Below are positions 1 to 7,833 of a DNA stretch of 34,126 bases, one piece after another. Numbering within the stretch: position 1 is the first letter of the stretch; each line of letters opens with the position of its first letter. The DNA lies in NCBI GenBank assembly GCA_937894165.1, contig CALCSX010000073.1, positions 1-34,126 of the forward strand, in the 5' to 3' direction. The notes beneath the pieces were generated by a model. That model searched no databases and was not told the DNA's origin. It saw nothing but the letters and a program-made list of their open reading frames with translations. Origin of the DNA: an uncultured Saprospiraceae bacterium (GTDB lineage: Bacteria; Bacteroidota; Bacteroidia; Chitinophagales; Saprospiraceae). The position numbers and the translations under genes are program-made.

Positions 1-512
1 AATTCAAAATTTTCATCAATTGAATACTCTCCTGACCATTCACATCCATTCGAATCTGTTACAGTTAGACTAAAAATCCCGGGTTCTGTAGTTTGATGAC
101 CTACATCAGTACTACCATTTGACCATAAGTATGTATATTCTCCACTTCCTCCAAACATTATAGCATTAGGGTTGGCAGGTTGATTGCATAAAATAACTGT
201 ATTACCAACTACTGCAAACATGTACTCTGGTTCGGTAATTTCAACCTCTACTATTTCCACCACTCCTCCGGCTGCGTCACTTATTGTAGCATTATAGGTC
301 CCGGGTGATAGATCGGAGATTATTGAAAATGTAGAGCCATTACTCCACAAAAATGTGTATAAATCCGGATCTTCATCAATAACAATTTGAATTATACCAT
401 CTGCTTCTCCATAGCAACTTACATTTTCTTGAATAATTTCGTAATTTAAATCTTGCCCAATACAAAGGATGGGCATTAAAAACAAAAATAGAAAGGGGTA
501 AAACATTTTCAT
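1..512 (-). CDS. SprB-repeat secreted protein, partial (C-terminus beyond the window)
   Basis: The reading frame is open from an ATG at 510-512 (a second ATG lies two codons in, at 504-506) to the left edge, so about 170 N-terminal residues are visible. The first ~20 residues, MKMFYPFLFLFLMPILCIGQ, look like a signal peptide ending in G-Q, as is common for Bacteroidetes secreted proteins. Two SprB-type repeats follow. The first carries SCYGEADG, then FLWSNGS and LSPGTYNATISDAAG; the second carries YLWSNGST and a closing SLTVTDSNGC. In known proteins SprB repeats form surface adhesin filaments exported by T9SS. A C-terminal sorting domain is expected but lies outside the window. The gene sits 42 bases downstream of the thioredoxin-SprB gene on the same strand, so the two are probably co-transcribed. 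The domain assignment is firm; the ligand or role is unknown. Confidence 0.8.
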   Translation of the reverse strand, partial: MKMFYPFLFLFLMPILCIGQDLNYEIIQENVSCYGEADGIIQIVIDEDPDLYTFLWSNGSTFSIISDLSPGTYNATISDAAGGVVEIVEVEITEPEYMFAVVGNTVILCNQPANPNAIMFGGSGEYTYLWSNGSTDVGHQTTEPGIFSLTVTDSNGCEWSGEYSIDENFE

Positions 513-554
513 TTGTAAAATTTTAAATACTATAAAAATTGATTATATCCATAT

Positions 555-2474
555 TTATTGACCCACCTTCACAAATTTCCCCACACCTATCTCCCCACTC
601 TTATACATCACTTTAAGGAAGTATTGCCCAGGGCTAAGCTCAGAAACATTGATTGAATCATCGCTTTTTATCCCTGCCTCAAATCTTCTGCCTGATAAAT
701 CAAAAATTTCTATTTTTTCTATTTCCAAGGTTTTTGAAGTCTCCATTTTCAATGTATTTTCAGTGGGGTTGGGGTAAATAGAAATCGATTCCTTAAGAAT
801 AGAAGATCTCAAGCCGGTAGTGAAATCCATGAAAACCATTTCGGAAAGTACACATCCGCCCGCATCCGCTACCTCCACCTCGTATTTTCCCGTCTGATCT
901 ACCATGATCATATTTTCATCGGAAGCAATAAGATCTCCTTCGTAGAACCATTCTATTGAGTAATCTCCCCATCCGCCGGAAATACTCACTTCCAAGATTC
1001 CTTCTGTGCCATCTGAAATGAGCAAAGTTACCAATTCCATCTCAAAAGCCAGTGTAGGTTCCTCGATTTCTACTGAAAAACTTCTCGTACACTCGCCAAT
1101 CATAACCGCTGCATGATAATTACCCGCAGCAATATTTTCTAGAAGGTTGCCCATCGAGCCGTTTGACCAGATGATTTCTTGAGTTATTTCAGTATCATAG
1201 ATTAGTTCTATCATTCCTGTCTCGGAGCCTTTACAACTAACATCTGAAGTAATAAAGCTTTCTTCGATTTCGACATAATCTACTGAGACTTCATCGAAAT
1301 TTTCACATCCTGTCATCGTATCGATTACAGAAACTCTGAATACGCCTGTGGTCTCTACTAAGACACTCGATCCATCTGCATCCCCTTCTAAAGGGCCATT
1401 TTCGTGCGACCATAAGTATATAAGATGAGGATTGTCGGAATTACTTTCAAGTATAAGTGGCCACGATACATCACAGGGTACTTCAATATCATTTCCGGCA
1501 TCTATTTCCGGCATTTCACTATTCTTCTCTATTATTATTTCTTCTATAGCAATACAACCGATACTATCCGTAGCGGAGATCATATAAGCTCCCGGGTTAA
1601 ATGCGATCAATTGGTTGCCATTCTGTCCATTCGACCAGACATATTCATAGCCACCATTGCCTCCGGATGCCAAAACAGCCGCACCTCCAATTGGGTTGTC
1701 GCAATCGATATTTTGCAGAGAAATTGTATTTAGAATCATAGGCTCGGGTTCTACTATCTGAAAATCCTCCGTTAAAATCATTGTTCCGGCACCATCGCTT
1801 ATGGTCGCTTTATATATTCCCGGACTTAGATTTGTGATTATCGAATCAGTACTACCGTTATTCCACATAATCGAAAATCCATCTTCATCCGGCATAACAT
1901 GAATAGAACCGTCGCTAGCTCCTACACAGCTTATTTGTGTCACTGAAGATGAATATCCCAAGAACCTGGCTTCTATGATAAAGTCTTCCAATTCCTCAGC
2001 ACTTGCCTGACCTAGACTTCGGGTCTTTCCATTCGGATGAATTCCAATCACCGTCGGATAACCTGATATCTCATAAGGTTCATTCATCAAATGAGAATTG
2101 ATGATAGGGTAGGGAGTCATCATCGTCCAATTCCCCTGTGTTCCCGTACAATTACCGTAAAGACAATCTACACTGGTATTGACATCACCTTCAATAAAAA
2201 GAACTATCGCCTCATTCAGACCTTGAGGACCGTATTGATTCCAAGTATTTGTTAAAGCACCACTATTGTGATAATTCCAGCAAATACCACACCATGTGGC
2301 AGAAAACTTTAAAATCACAGTGTAACCATCTTCCAAATATTCATTTAGATGATGTGTATCCCCGTAAATATCAGTTGCCATAAAATCAGGTGCATCGCTG
2401 CCATCCGGAAGCTGAGCCTGAATTGAGATCATTGAAGAAAAGAATATAAGGAGAAGGAGTAAATACTTTATCAT
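555..2474 (-). CDS. Secreted thioredoxin-fold protein with SprB repeats and T9SS sorting domain
   Basis: About 639 residues. The ATG at 2472-2474 is chosen because a hydrophobic signal peptide (MIKYLLLLLIFFSSMISIQA) begins exactly there; the frame extends 11 codons upstream only to a TTG. Residues ~20-180 form a TlpA/AhpC-like thioredoxin domain with FSATWCGIC (Cys at ~62 and 65) and a likely cis-proline segment, ISGYPT. Next come SprB-type repeats (SCVGASDGS..WNNGST; DCDNPIGG..VWSNGQ; SCKGSETG..IWSNGS) with a PKD/Ig-like segment (DAGNDIEVPC) between the second and third. The last ~75 residues are a T9SS type A sorting domain (SIYPNPTENTL, then LSPGQYFLKV). The protein is probably exported and anchored or released at the cell surface, where the CxxC site could act in disulfide chemistry (inference). 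A homologous disulfide isomerase role is not shown by the sequence. Confidence 0.87.
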   Translation of the reverse strand: MIKYLLLLLIFFSSMISIQAQLPDGSDAPDFMATDIYGDTHHLNEYLEDGYTVILKFSATWCGICWNYHNSGALTNTWNQYGPQGLNEAIVLFIEGDVNTSVDCLYGNCTGTQGNWTMMTPYPIINSHLMNEPYEISGYPTVIGIHPNGKTRSLGQASAEELEDFIIEARFLGYSSSVTQISCVGASDGSIHVMPDEDGFSIMWNNGSTDSIITNLSPGIYKATISDGAGTMILTEDFQIVEPEPMILNTISLQNIDCDNPIGGAAVLASGGNGGYEYVWSNGQNGNQLIAFNPGAYMISATDSIGCIAIEEIIIEKNSEMPEIDAGNDIEVPCDVSWPLILESNSDNPHLIYLWSHENGPLEGDADGSSVLVETTGVFRVSVIDTMTGCENFDEVSVDYVEIEESFITSDVSCKGSETGMIELIYDTEITQEIIWSNGSMGNLLENIAAGNYHAAVMIGECTRSFSVEIEEPTLAFEMELVTLLISDGTEGILEVSISGGWGDYSIEWFYEGDLIASDENMIMVDQTGKYEVEVADAGGCVLSEMVFMDFTTGLRSSILKESISIYPNPTENTLKMETSKTLEIEKIEIFDLSGRRFEAGIKSDDSINVSELSPGQYFLKVMYKSGEIGVGKFVKVGQ

Positions 2475-2516
2475 AACGTAGGTATTGAAATGTGAGTGCT
2501 GAAACAACCACTTTCA

Positions 2517-2556
2517 ATTGTGATAATTATTTATTACTGACCATAATTGTCACAAT
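2517..2556 (-). promoter_or_regulatory. Dyad upstream of the thioredoxin-SprB gene
   Basis: Two 13-base arms, ATTGTGATAATTA (2517-2529) and TAATTGTCACAAT (2544-2556), are inverted copies with one mismatch, separated by 14 bases. The dyad lies about 45-80 bases before the chosen start at 2474, in the leader or promoter area. It could be an operator or a leader hairpin. The half-site spacing is too wide for a single CRP/FNR-type site. No exact TAnnTTTG box is seen nearby; a near match, TAACTTTA on the minus strand, lies around 2566-2573. Confidence 0.3.
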
Positions 2557-2700
2557 CTATTCGGACAATAAAGTTAATAAATGATTATATATAATTTTAT
2601 AAATTCGAAATAAAACACAATTATTACAGTTTTTTACTAAATAAAAAATGGAAAATAGACACATATTCCAATTATTATTAATATGAGTATCTATATTAAA

Positions 2701-2756
2701 AGAGGTCATTGAGCGTGGTTCCTGAGCGAAGCCGAAGGGGAGTCGAAATGCCGGCT
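2701..2756. repeat. REP-like intergenic repeat, copy A (interrupted)
   Basis: This reads AGAGGTCATTGAGCG, then a ~24-base insertion that itself contains a related GAGCGAAGCCGAAGG stretch, then GAGTCGAAATGCCGGCTG. It matches copies B and C, which lack the insertion. Repeats of the GTTGAGCG..GAGTCGAAACG kind are common in Bacteroidetes intergenic DNA. The core is weakly palindromic. Confidence 0.65.
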
Positions 2757-2835
2757 GAAATATTAGAAGTCGAAATTTCCTTGAAACTCCACCTTACTTA
2801 CGACTTACAACTTTCCGACTTACGATTAAATCTAA

Positions 2836-2867
2836 AGGTCGTTGAGCGTGAGTCGAAACGCCGTTTG
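2836..2867. repeat. REP-like intergenic repeat, copy B
   Basis: AGGTCGTTGAGCGTGAGTCG followed by AAACGCCGTTTG. It shares the TTGAGCG and GAGTCGAAACGCCG blocks with copies A and C in the same orientation. The core arms CGTT and AACG can pair. Confidence 0.65.
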
Positions 2868-2898
2868 TAGAATCAAAACCGCTTTAAATAATAATAAA

Positions 2899-2932
2899 AG
2901 AGGACGTTGAGCGGAGTCGAAACGCCGGCTTG
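2899..2932. repeat. REP-like intergenic repeat, copy C
   Basis: AGAGGACGTTGAGCGGAGTC followed by GAAACGCCGGCTTG. It is the most compact of the three copies. All three lie in one orientation within ~230 bases, between two secreted-protein genes. A RAYT relic lies 25 kb away in the same window, and RAYTs are the transposases known to go with REP sequences; a link between the two is inference only. Confidence 0.65.
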
Positions 2933-3055
2933 AAAAAAATAATTCCATTTACTTTTAAATATTTTGCTATTCGTTTGGCTGTGACCCTCTATCAAAAACT
3001 CAAATTAGAAATAGCAACTGAAAACAATGCCGATATGTATAGAATATTTACTCCA

Positions 3056-3146
3056 ATCGGGTCGCACCCTTTCGGAGTTCCGTGTTCCGCTTTCGCTCCA
3101 CACACGTGCTTGCAGCCCGTTCCTTCAGGCTGCTCACACAGTTCAT
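3056..3146. repeat. GC-rich hairpin-forming intergenic patch
   Basis: A stretch of much higher GC than its surroundings. It contains the nested pieces CGGAGTTCCGTGTTCCG and a GCAGCC..GGCTGC inverted repeat (about 3115-3133) with a 10-base loop. It looks like a degenerate interspersed repeat or the remnant of transferred DNA rather than a gene. A plus-strand open frame at 2930-3166 crosses it but begins inside REP copy C and shows no protein-like character. Confidence 0.35.
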
Positions 3147-3165
3147 ATTCCTTAATATACTTCTA

Positions 3166-3203
3166 AAAATCAAGCCTCTGAATCTCTTCAAAGGCTTGAT
3201 TTT
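3166..3203 (-). terminator. Intrinsic terminator after the first tandem T9SS paralogue
   Basis: The arms AAAATCAAGCCT (3166-3177) and AGGCTTGATTTT (3192-3203) are perfect 12-base inverted copies with a 14-base loop. Read on the minus strand, the right side ends in a U-rich tract. The hairpin lies ~15 bases beyond the stop of the gene at 3218-5356 and separates the three-paralogue group from the thioredoxin-SprB group. Confidence 0.8.
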
Positions 3204-3217
3204 CTCTGCTATTAATT

Positions 3218-5356
3218 CTAATCTTTAATAAATTTCAATATACCCTGATTGCCATCCACCATGATAATTCTAAGGATGTATTGTCCCGGACTCAAGTGAG
3301 CAACGTCAATTTGCCCGGATTGAATTCCGTCTCTTCCGACCTTTACAGTTTGTCCGCTAACTGAAATAATTTCGAAGTTGCTTATTTCCGAAACTGATTC
3401 ACCTTCTAGAAATAAGGTATTATTTACCGGATTTGGGTAGGCACTAATACTTTCTCCTCCACCGATTGTAATGACACTTGTCGTAAATACGATATTTACA
3501 GTGATCGTTTGAATGCAATTATTCTCATCTTTTACAGATATAATGTATGTTCCTTCCTCAAAAACTGTAAGCTCAGTAACATCTGTAGCTATGGGAATTC
3601 CGTCATAAAACCATACGATTTCATATTCCCCTATGCCACCTTCTACATCGATCGTAATTATTGCATTATCAACACTGATTTCTTCTTCAGATGTTATCGT
3701 TAGTTCTGTTTCAGGCTCTGTCACCTCAAAATCAATAGTTCTTACACAATCGCCTTCAGTCACTGTCACACTATAATTTCCTGCCGACAAATTTGAAACA
3801 ATAAATCCTGTTCCACCTGTAGACCATTCGATAAGCCCAACAGAATTGACTCTAGCAGACCCTGATGATTCACCAAAACATGCAATATTATCTACCGTTA
3901 AGTTTAATTCTGTGGTGTTATATACTATTTCAACATCATCATATGTTACACACCCGGTTAGGGTATCCTCCAGAAATAATCTGTAATTACCGGTTCCGTT
4001 AATCTGGACATTATAAGAATCATTGGAACCTATAATTTCTCCATCAACCGTCCCCCAGTATTGGATAAAGTTACTTTCTTCCGGGCCATCGCCTATGATT
4101 TCAAATAACTCTTCCCCGCATTCCACTATAATATCCTCTCCGGCTGAAATAGGAGGATTATTACAATTGATATTGTAGGCTTTTAATTCACCTGGCTGGT
4201 GTGATTTACAGGACACTGGTAATGGTGGCCAGCATCCTATTTGTAGATCTGAAAAAACATATATTTCTACGCCTAAATCAACTTCTCCAAAAATGCTAAG
4301 AGTATTTGGATCTCCTACAATTAATGAAAAAGATAATTCCCATGGACCCCCTCCGTCTCCCCAACCATGATTTGGATGACCACTTCCCGGAATACAATCA
4401 GGTGTCCCACCATCTTGATAAGCAAACCATCCACCAGGTAATAATTCATCAGTTAACAAACATTCAGAATCAAAATCTGGACAATTACTTTCGAGGCAAA
4501 TTGCCCTTCTACCAAATTCATCAATATAAGTTTTATATCCCAAAATGTCCATATTTACACTTACTTCCCTAGCATTCCACCATTGCCAATTTTCATTGGG
4601 TGATACAGAGTTAACTGGCGCTCCCTCTATGTGTTCAAAGGAGGATAGATCCCATCCTGTTCCGAAAACTGGTACAATACCTTGTCCCCAATTGGAAAAA
4701 GGATCTGTAAATTCCGGTATGTAAATCGAAAAAGTTACAACATCCCCTATCTGATATGGTGGCTGCTTATCTGCAGTAATTGTGACTTTATTTACACCAC
4801 AATATTCTACCTCCTCAGCATTATAAACATCTACCAATATCTCATACGCTCCTGTATCTTGTAATTTAGAACCGACAGCAATATAATAATCAGTGAATTT
4901 TTTTAATTTTAATTCTTGAAGATCTGCAGAATTATCCATAATCCCGACAAAGTCACAATTATCTAAAATTGATGAGTTCTGACAAGATTCAAAAACGTCT
5001 ATTCCGAAAGATTTGATCGGATTAGTTCCTCCTTTCATCACTTTGATATTAGTATATTCATGATCCCCGGTATTAAATTTATACCATACTACCTGTAGAT
5101 TAGGTGTGATACAATGAGATTCAAAATAAACACTGTTTTTAACTACGTTCGAATTGCAGCTATTGATCTTTAGAGAAAGTCCTTCTTTTGTGTCAGGGAG
5201 CGTATCGCATTCGACTATCCGTTCATAATCTGTATCAAATATCAAGTCAATTGCATTCTCACAAAGTGCCTGTGGATCACAATTTTGCTGAGCAAATGTA
5301 AAATTGCTGATTAAAATTAAAAACAAAATCATTGTTGTTGGGGTAACGTATTTCAT
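3218..5356 (-). CDS. T9SS-exported surface protein, tandem paralogue 1 of 3
   Basis: 712 residues from the ATG at 5354-5356, which starts a signal peptide (MKYVTPTTMILFLILIS..). An upstream in-frame ATG at 5428 would put 24 polar residues before it. The chosen start also gives the same length as its neighbour at 5443-7581. Residues ~25-400 form a Cys-rich region shared only with the next two genes: VVWYKFNTGD, then NPIKSFGIDVFESC, QPPYQIGDVVTFSIYIPEF, PVFGTGWD, GGWFAYQDGGTP and GWGDGGGPWELSFSL. Next is an Ig/PKD-like domain (SAGEDIIVECG to DTLTGCVTYDDVEI), one clear SprB repeat (IACFGESSGS..IEWSTGG..LSAGNYSVTV) and a second beta-sandwich-like segment. The end is a T9SS type A tail (SAYPNPVNNTLFLEG, LSPGQYILRI, LKFIKD). 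Probably a surface or secreted adhesin-like protein; the ligand is unknown. Confidence 0.85.
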   Translation of the reverse strand: MKYVTPTTMILFLILISNFTFAQQNCDPQALCENAIDLIFDTDYERIVECDTLPDTKEGLSLKINSCNSNVVKNSVYFESHCITPNLQVVWYKFNTGDHEYTNIKVMKGGTNPIKSFGIDVFESCQNSSILDNCDFVGIMDNSADLQELKLKKFTDYYIAVGSKLQDTGAYEILVDVYNAEEVEYCGVNKVTITADKQPPYQIGDVVTFSIYIPEFTDPFSNWGQGIVPVFGTGWDLSSFEHIEGAPVNSVSPNENWQWWNAREVSVNMDILGYKTYIDEFGRRAICLESNCPDFDSECLLTDELLPGGWFAYQDGGTPDCIPGSGHPNHGWGDGGGPWELSFSLIVGDPNTLSIFGEVDLGVEIYVFSDLQIGCWPPLPVSCKSHQPGELKAYNINCNNPPISAGEDIIVECGEELFEIIGDGPEESNFIQYWGTVDGEIIGSNDSYNVQINGTGNYRLFLEDTLTGCVTYDDVEIVYNTTELNLTVDNIACFGESSGSARVNSVGLIEWSTGGTGFIVSNLSAGNYSVTVTEGDCVRTIDFEVTEPETELTITSEEEISVDNAIITIDVEGGIGEYEIVWFYDGIPIATDVTELTVFEEGTYIISVKDENNCIQTITVNIVFTTSVITIGGGESISAYPNPVNNTLFLEGESVSEISNFEIISVSGQTVKVGRDGIQSGQIDVAHLSPGQYILRIIMVDGNQGILKFIKD

Positions 5357-5442
5357 ATTTTTTAAATTTTCATGGGTAAAAAAAATTGTGTTTATTACTG
5401 AATTATAGTTCTCATAATTTGTTTTCATAAAATAAGCCTCTC

Positions 5443-7581
5443 TTATTCCTTAATAAATTTCATAACTCCCTGACGTCCATCAGTAGTAATTAACTTCAAA
5501 ATATATTGCGAAGGGGTCAAGTGAGCAACGTTCAATTGTCCGGATTCGATTCCATTTTTACCCTTAAAGAGTGTCTGTCCTGTCATATTAATAATTTCAT
5601 AAGAAATTATCTCCTGTACTATATCACCTTCTATATATAATATATTCTGCGCCGGATTCGGAAATACTCGAATGGTCTCATTATTACCAAAATTAATAAT
5701 ACTGCTTGTAAAATCTATATTTATTATTATTGTTTCCACACAGCCTTTATCATCTGTTACAATTACAGTATAATCACCTTCTTGATCTACTGTAAGTTTT
5801 GTAATATTATTGGCTATAGAATTACCGGCAAAAAACCACTCTATCTCATAATCTCCCCATCCTCCTGATATTTCTAAATTTATCTCACTGCTGGTCTCAC
5901 CTGTTTCAGCTTCAAAGTCTATTTGAATTCCTTTAACAGGTTGATTAATCTGGAAAGTTTGTATCATTTCACAATTCCCTTCTGTAATAGTAAATCTATA
6001 ATTACCCGGTGCTAAATCGGTAATACTATTCCCGGATTCACCGGTCGACCATAGAATGCTGCCATTAGTTATTACATCTATTGAACCGGACATTTCGCCA
6101 TGGCAAATAACATCATTTACATCCATTTCAAAGTTAATCTGATTAAAGTCAACTCTCATTTCATCATAGGTCACACAACCTGTTATAGTATCTTCCAAAT
6201 ATAACCTGTAGCTTCCACCGGAATTAGCTATAATCTCATAGGAATCATTTGGACCTAATATCTCTCCATCAACAGTTCCCCAATATTGGATGAAGGCACT
6301 ATCGCTTGGTCCGGACCCTACAATTGAAAATTCCGGAACATTACAATCAATTACTAAATTTGGGCCCGCTGATACAGGGGGCATGTTACAATTGAAATTG
6401 AATGCTTTTATTTCGCCGGGAGCTTCCAGTTTGCATGATTGTTCTGAAGGACTCCAGCAGCCCGTTTGTTGATCAGATAAAAGGTGGATAGCAATACTTA
6501 AATCAGTATCTCCTCCTAATTCTTCAGGATCGCCTACTTTTAATGAAAATGTAAAAGTCCAGGGCCCTTGGCCGTCACCCCAACCTAAATTTGGATGTCC
6601 ACTCTCGGGTTCGCAATATGGCCCTGCGCCATCTTGATAAGCATACCACCCGGCCGGTAGATATTGTTCAGCCAGCAAGCATCCTTCATTGTCTTCAGGA
6701 CAGTATTCGCCATAACACAAATTCAAGCGATCTAATTTGTCTCTAAAGGTTTTTATATTGGATAAATCATAATTTACCTTTACATTCTCTTCTTCCCACC
6801 ATTGCCAATTCGTATTCGGTACCTGAAATTCTGACGGAGGACCACCAATATAGGTAAATGAAGTTGGATCCCATCCTGTTCCAAAAACAGGAAGGACTCC
6901 TTGTAACCATTGAATTGTCTGTGTTTGGAAAAAACCGGGTATGAAAACGTCAAATACTACGATATCACCTGTGTTATAGGGTGGCAATTTATCTGGAATA
7001 ATAATGGCCGGTTCATCTGCACAAATATTCATGTCTATACCCAAATCAAAAAGTTCGATCTGAATTTCAAACGTGCCGGTATCTTTTAATTTTGACCCTA
7101 TTGCAAGGTAAAAGTCGGTATTTTCTTCAAAAATATTTTCCGAAAAAATAACCTGATAATCATTTAATCCGGCAAATCCACAGTGGTTCAGTGCGGAATA
7201 TCCCAAACACTGGGTGAACAAATCTACTCCAAATGCCTTTATTGGATTATCCCCTCCTTTACTTATCTTAATTTCGAAATGTTCATAATTGCCGGTATTG
7301 AATTTATACCACACCACATGTTGATTAGGCGCAATACAGTCCGATTCAAAATATGAACTGTTTTTCTCACTAAAGGAATTGCAACTGTTAATAGTGATTG
7401 TTTTACCCTCCTTTAAACTGGGGTCATCATTGCACTCCATATTTTCCTCTATATCAGCAGAGATAATTAATTCTGTAGCTGTGGAACAATGGGAAGAGGG
7501 TAAGCAATTTCCTTGGGCGGAAAGAAAATTATTAAATATCAATATAAATGAGACTGTGCTCAGGAGGGTAAAGGTCTGCAT
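5443..7581 (-). CDS. T9SS-exported surface protein, tandem paralogue 2 of 3
   Basis: 712 residues. The ATG at 7579-7581 starts a signal peptide ending ..FLSAQ. The architecture matches paralogue 1 nearly domain for domain: VVWYKFNTGNYEHFEIKISK, NPIKAFGVDLFTQC, LPPYNTGDIVVFDVFIPGF, GVLPVFGTGWDPTSF, AGWYAYQDGAGP, GWGDGQGPWTFTFSL. Then come an Ig/PKD-like domain (SAGPNLVIDC to DTITGCVTYDEM), one SprB repeat (VICHGEMSGSI..ILWSTGESG..LAPGNYRFTI), a GGWGDYEIEWF segment like that of the thioredoxin-SprB protein, and a T9SS tail (VFPNPAQNILYIEG, LTPSQYILKL, MKFIKE). The gap to paralogue 1's start is 86 bases, consistent with an operon or closely spaced tandem units. A weak -7-like box (TATCTTTA on the minus strand, ~7611-7618) lies upstream. 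Function is unknown beyond export and probable surface display. Confidence 0.87.
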   Translation of the reverse strand: MQTFTLLSTVSFILIFNNFLSAQGNCLPSSHCSTATELIISADIEENMECNDDPSLKEGKTITINSCNSFSEKNSSYFESDCIAPNQHVVWYKFNTGNYEHFEIKISKGGDNPIKAFGVDLFTQCLGYSALNHCGFAGLNDYQVIFSENIFEENTDFYLAIGSKLKDTGTFEIQIELFDLGIDMNICADEPAIIIPDKLPPYNTGDIVVFDVFIPGFFQTQTIQWLQGVLPVFGTGWDPTSFTYIGGPPSEFQVPNTNWQWWEEENVKVNYDLSNIKTFRDKLDRLNLCYGEYCPEDNEGCLLAEQYLPAGWYAYQDGAGPYCEPESGHPNLGWGDGQGPWTFTFSLKVGDPEELGGDTDLSIAIHLLSDQQTGCWSPSEQSCKLEAPGEIKAFNFNCNMPPVSAGPNLVIDCNVPEFSIVGSGPSDSAFIQYWGTVDGEILGPNDSYEIIANSGGSYRLYLEDTITGCVTYDEMRVDFNQINFEMDVNDVICHGEMSGSIDVITNGSILWSTGESGNSITDLAPGNYRFTITEGNCEMIQTFQINQPVKGIQIDFEAETGETSSEINLEISGGWGDYEIEWFFAGNSIANNITKLTVDQEGDYTVIVTDDKGCVETIIINIDFTSSIINFGNNETIRVFPNPAQNILYIEGDIVQEIISYEIINMTGQTLFKGKNGIESGQLNVAHLTPSQYILKLITTDGRQGVMKFIKE

Positions 7582-7833
7582 GGGTCAACGCGATTTGGTA
7601 ATAAGTAAGTTAAAGATATAATTATTTTGTTAATATATATCTAAATCAACTCAAATAATTTTCAAAACTTTACTTACTAAGTAGAAGATAATGTTTTTAT
7701 AGGAATTTCCAAATAATATACGTTAATGAAGTCTGCAGCATTATATTATTTCATTGGATGAATGAAACTTTAATCAGAAAAAATTAGTGTTGTAATACCG
7801 CTATAAAGATTTCAAGTGAAATCAAACGAAAAG

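Noticed and set aside
2930..3166. Plus-strand 78-residue open frame
   Set aside because: It starts inside a REP-like repeat at a non-ATG codon, crosses a GC-rich hairpin patch and shows no protein-like pattern.
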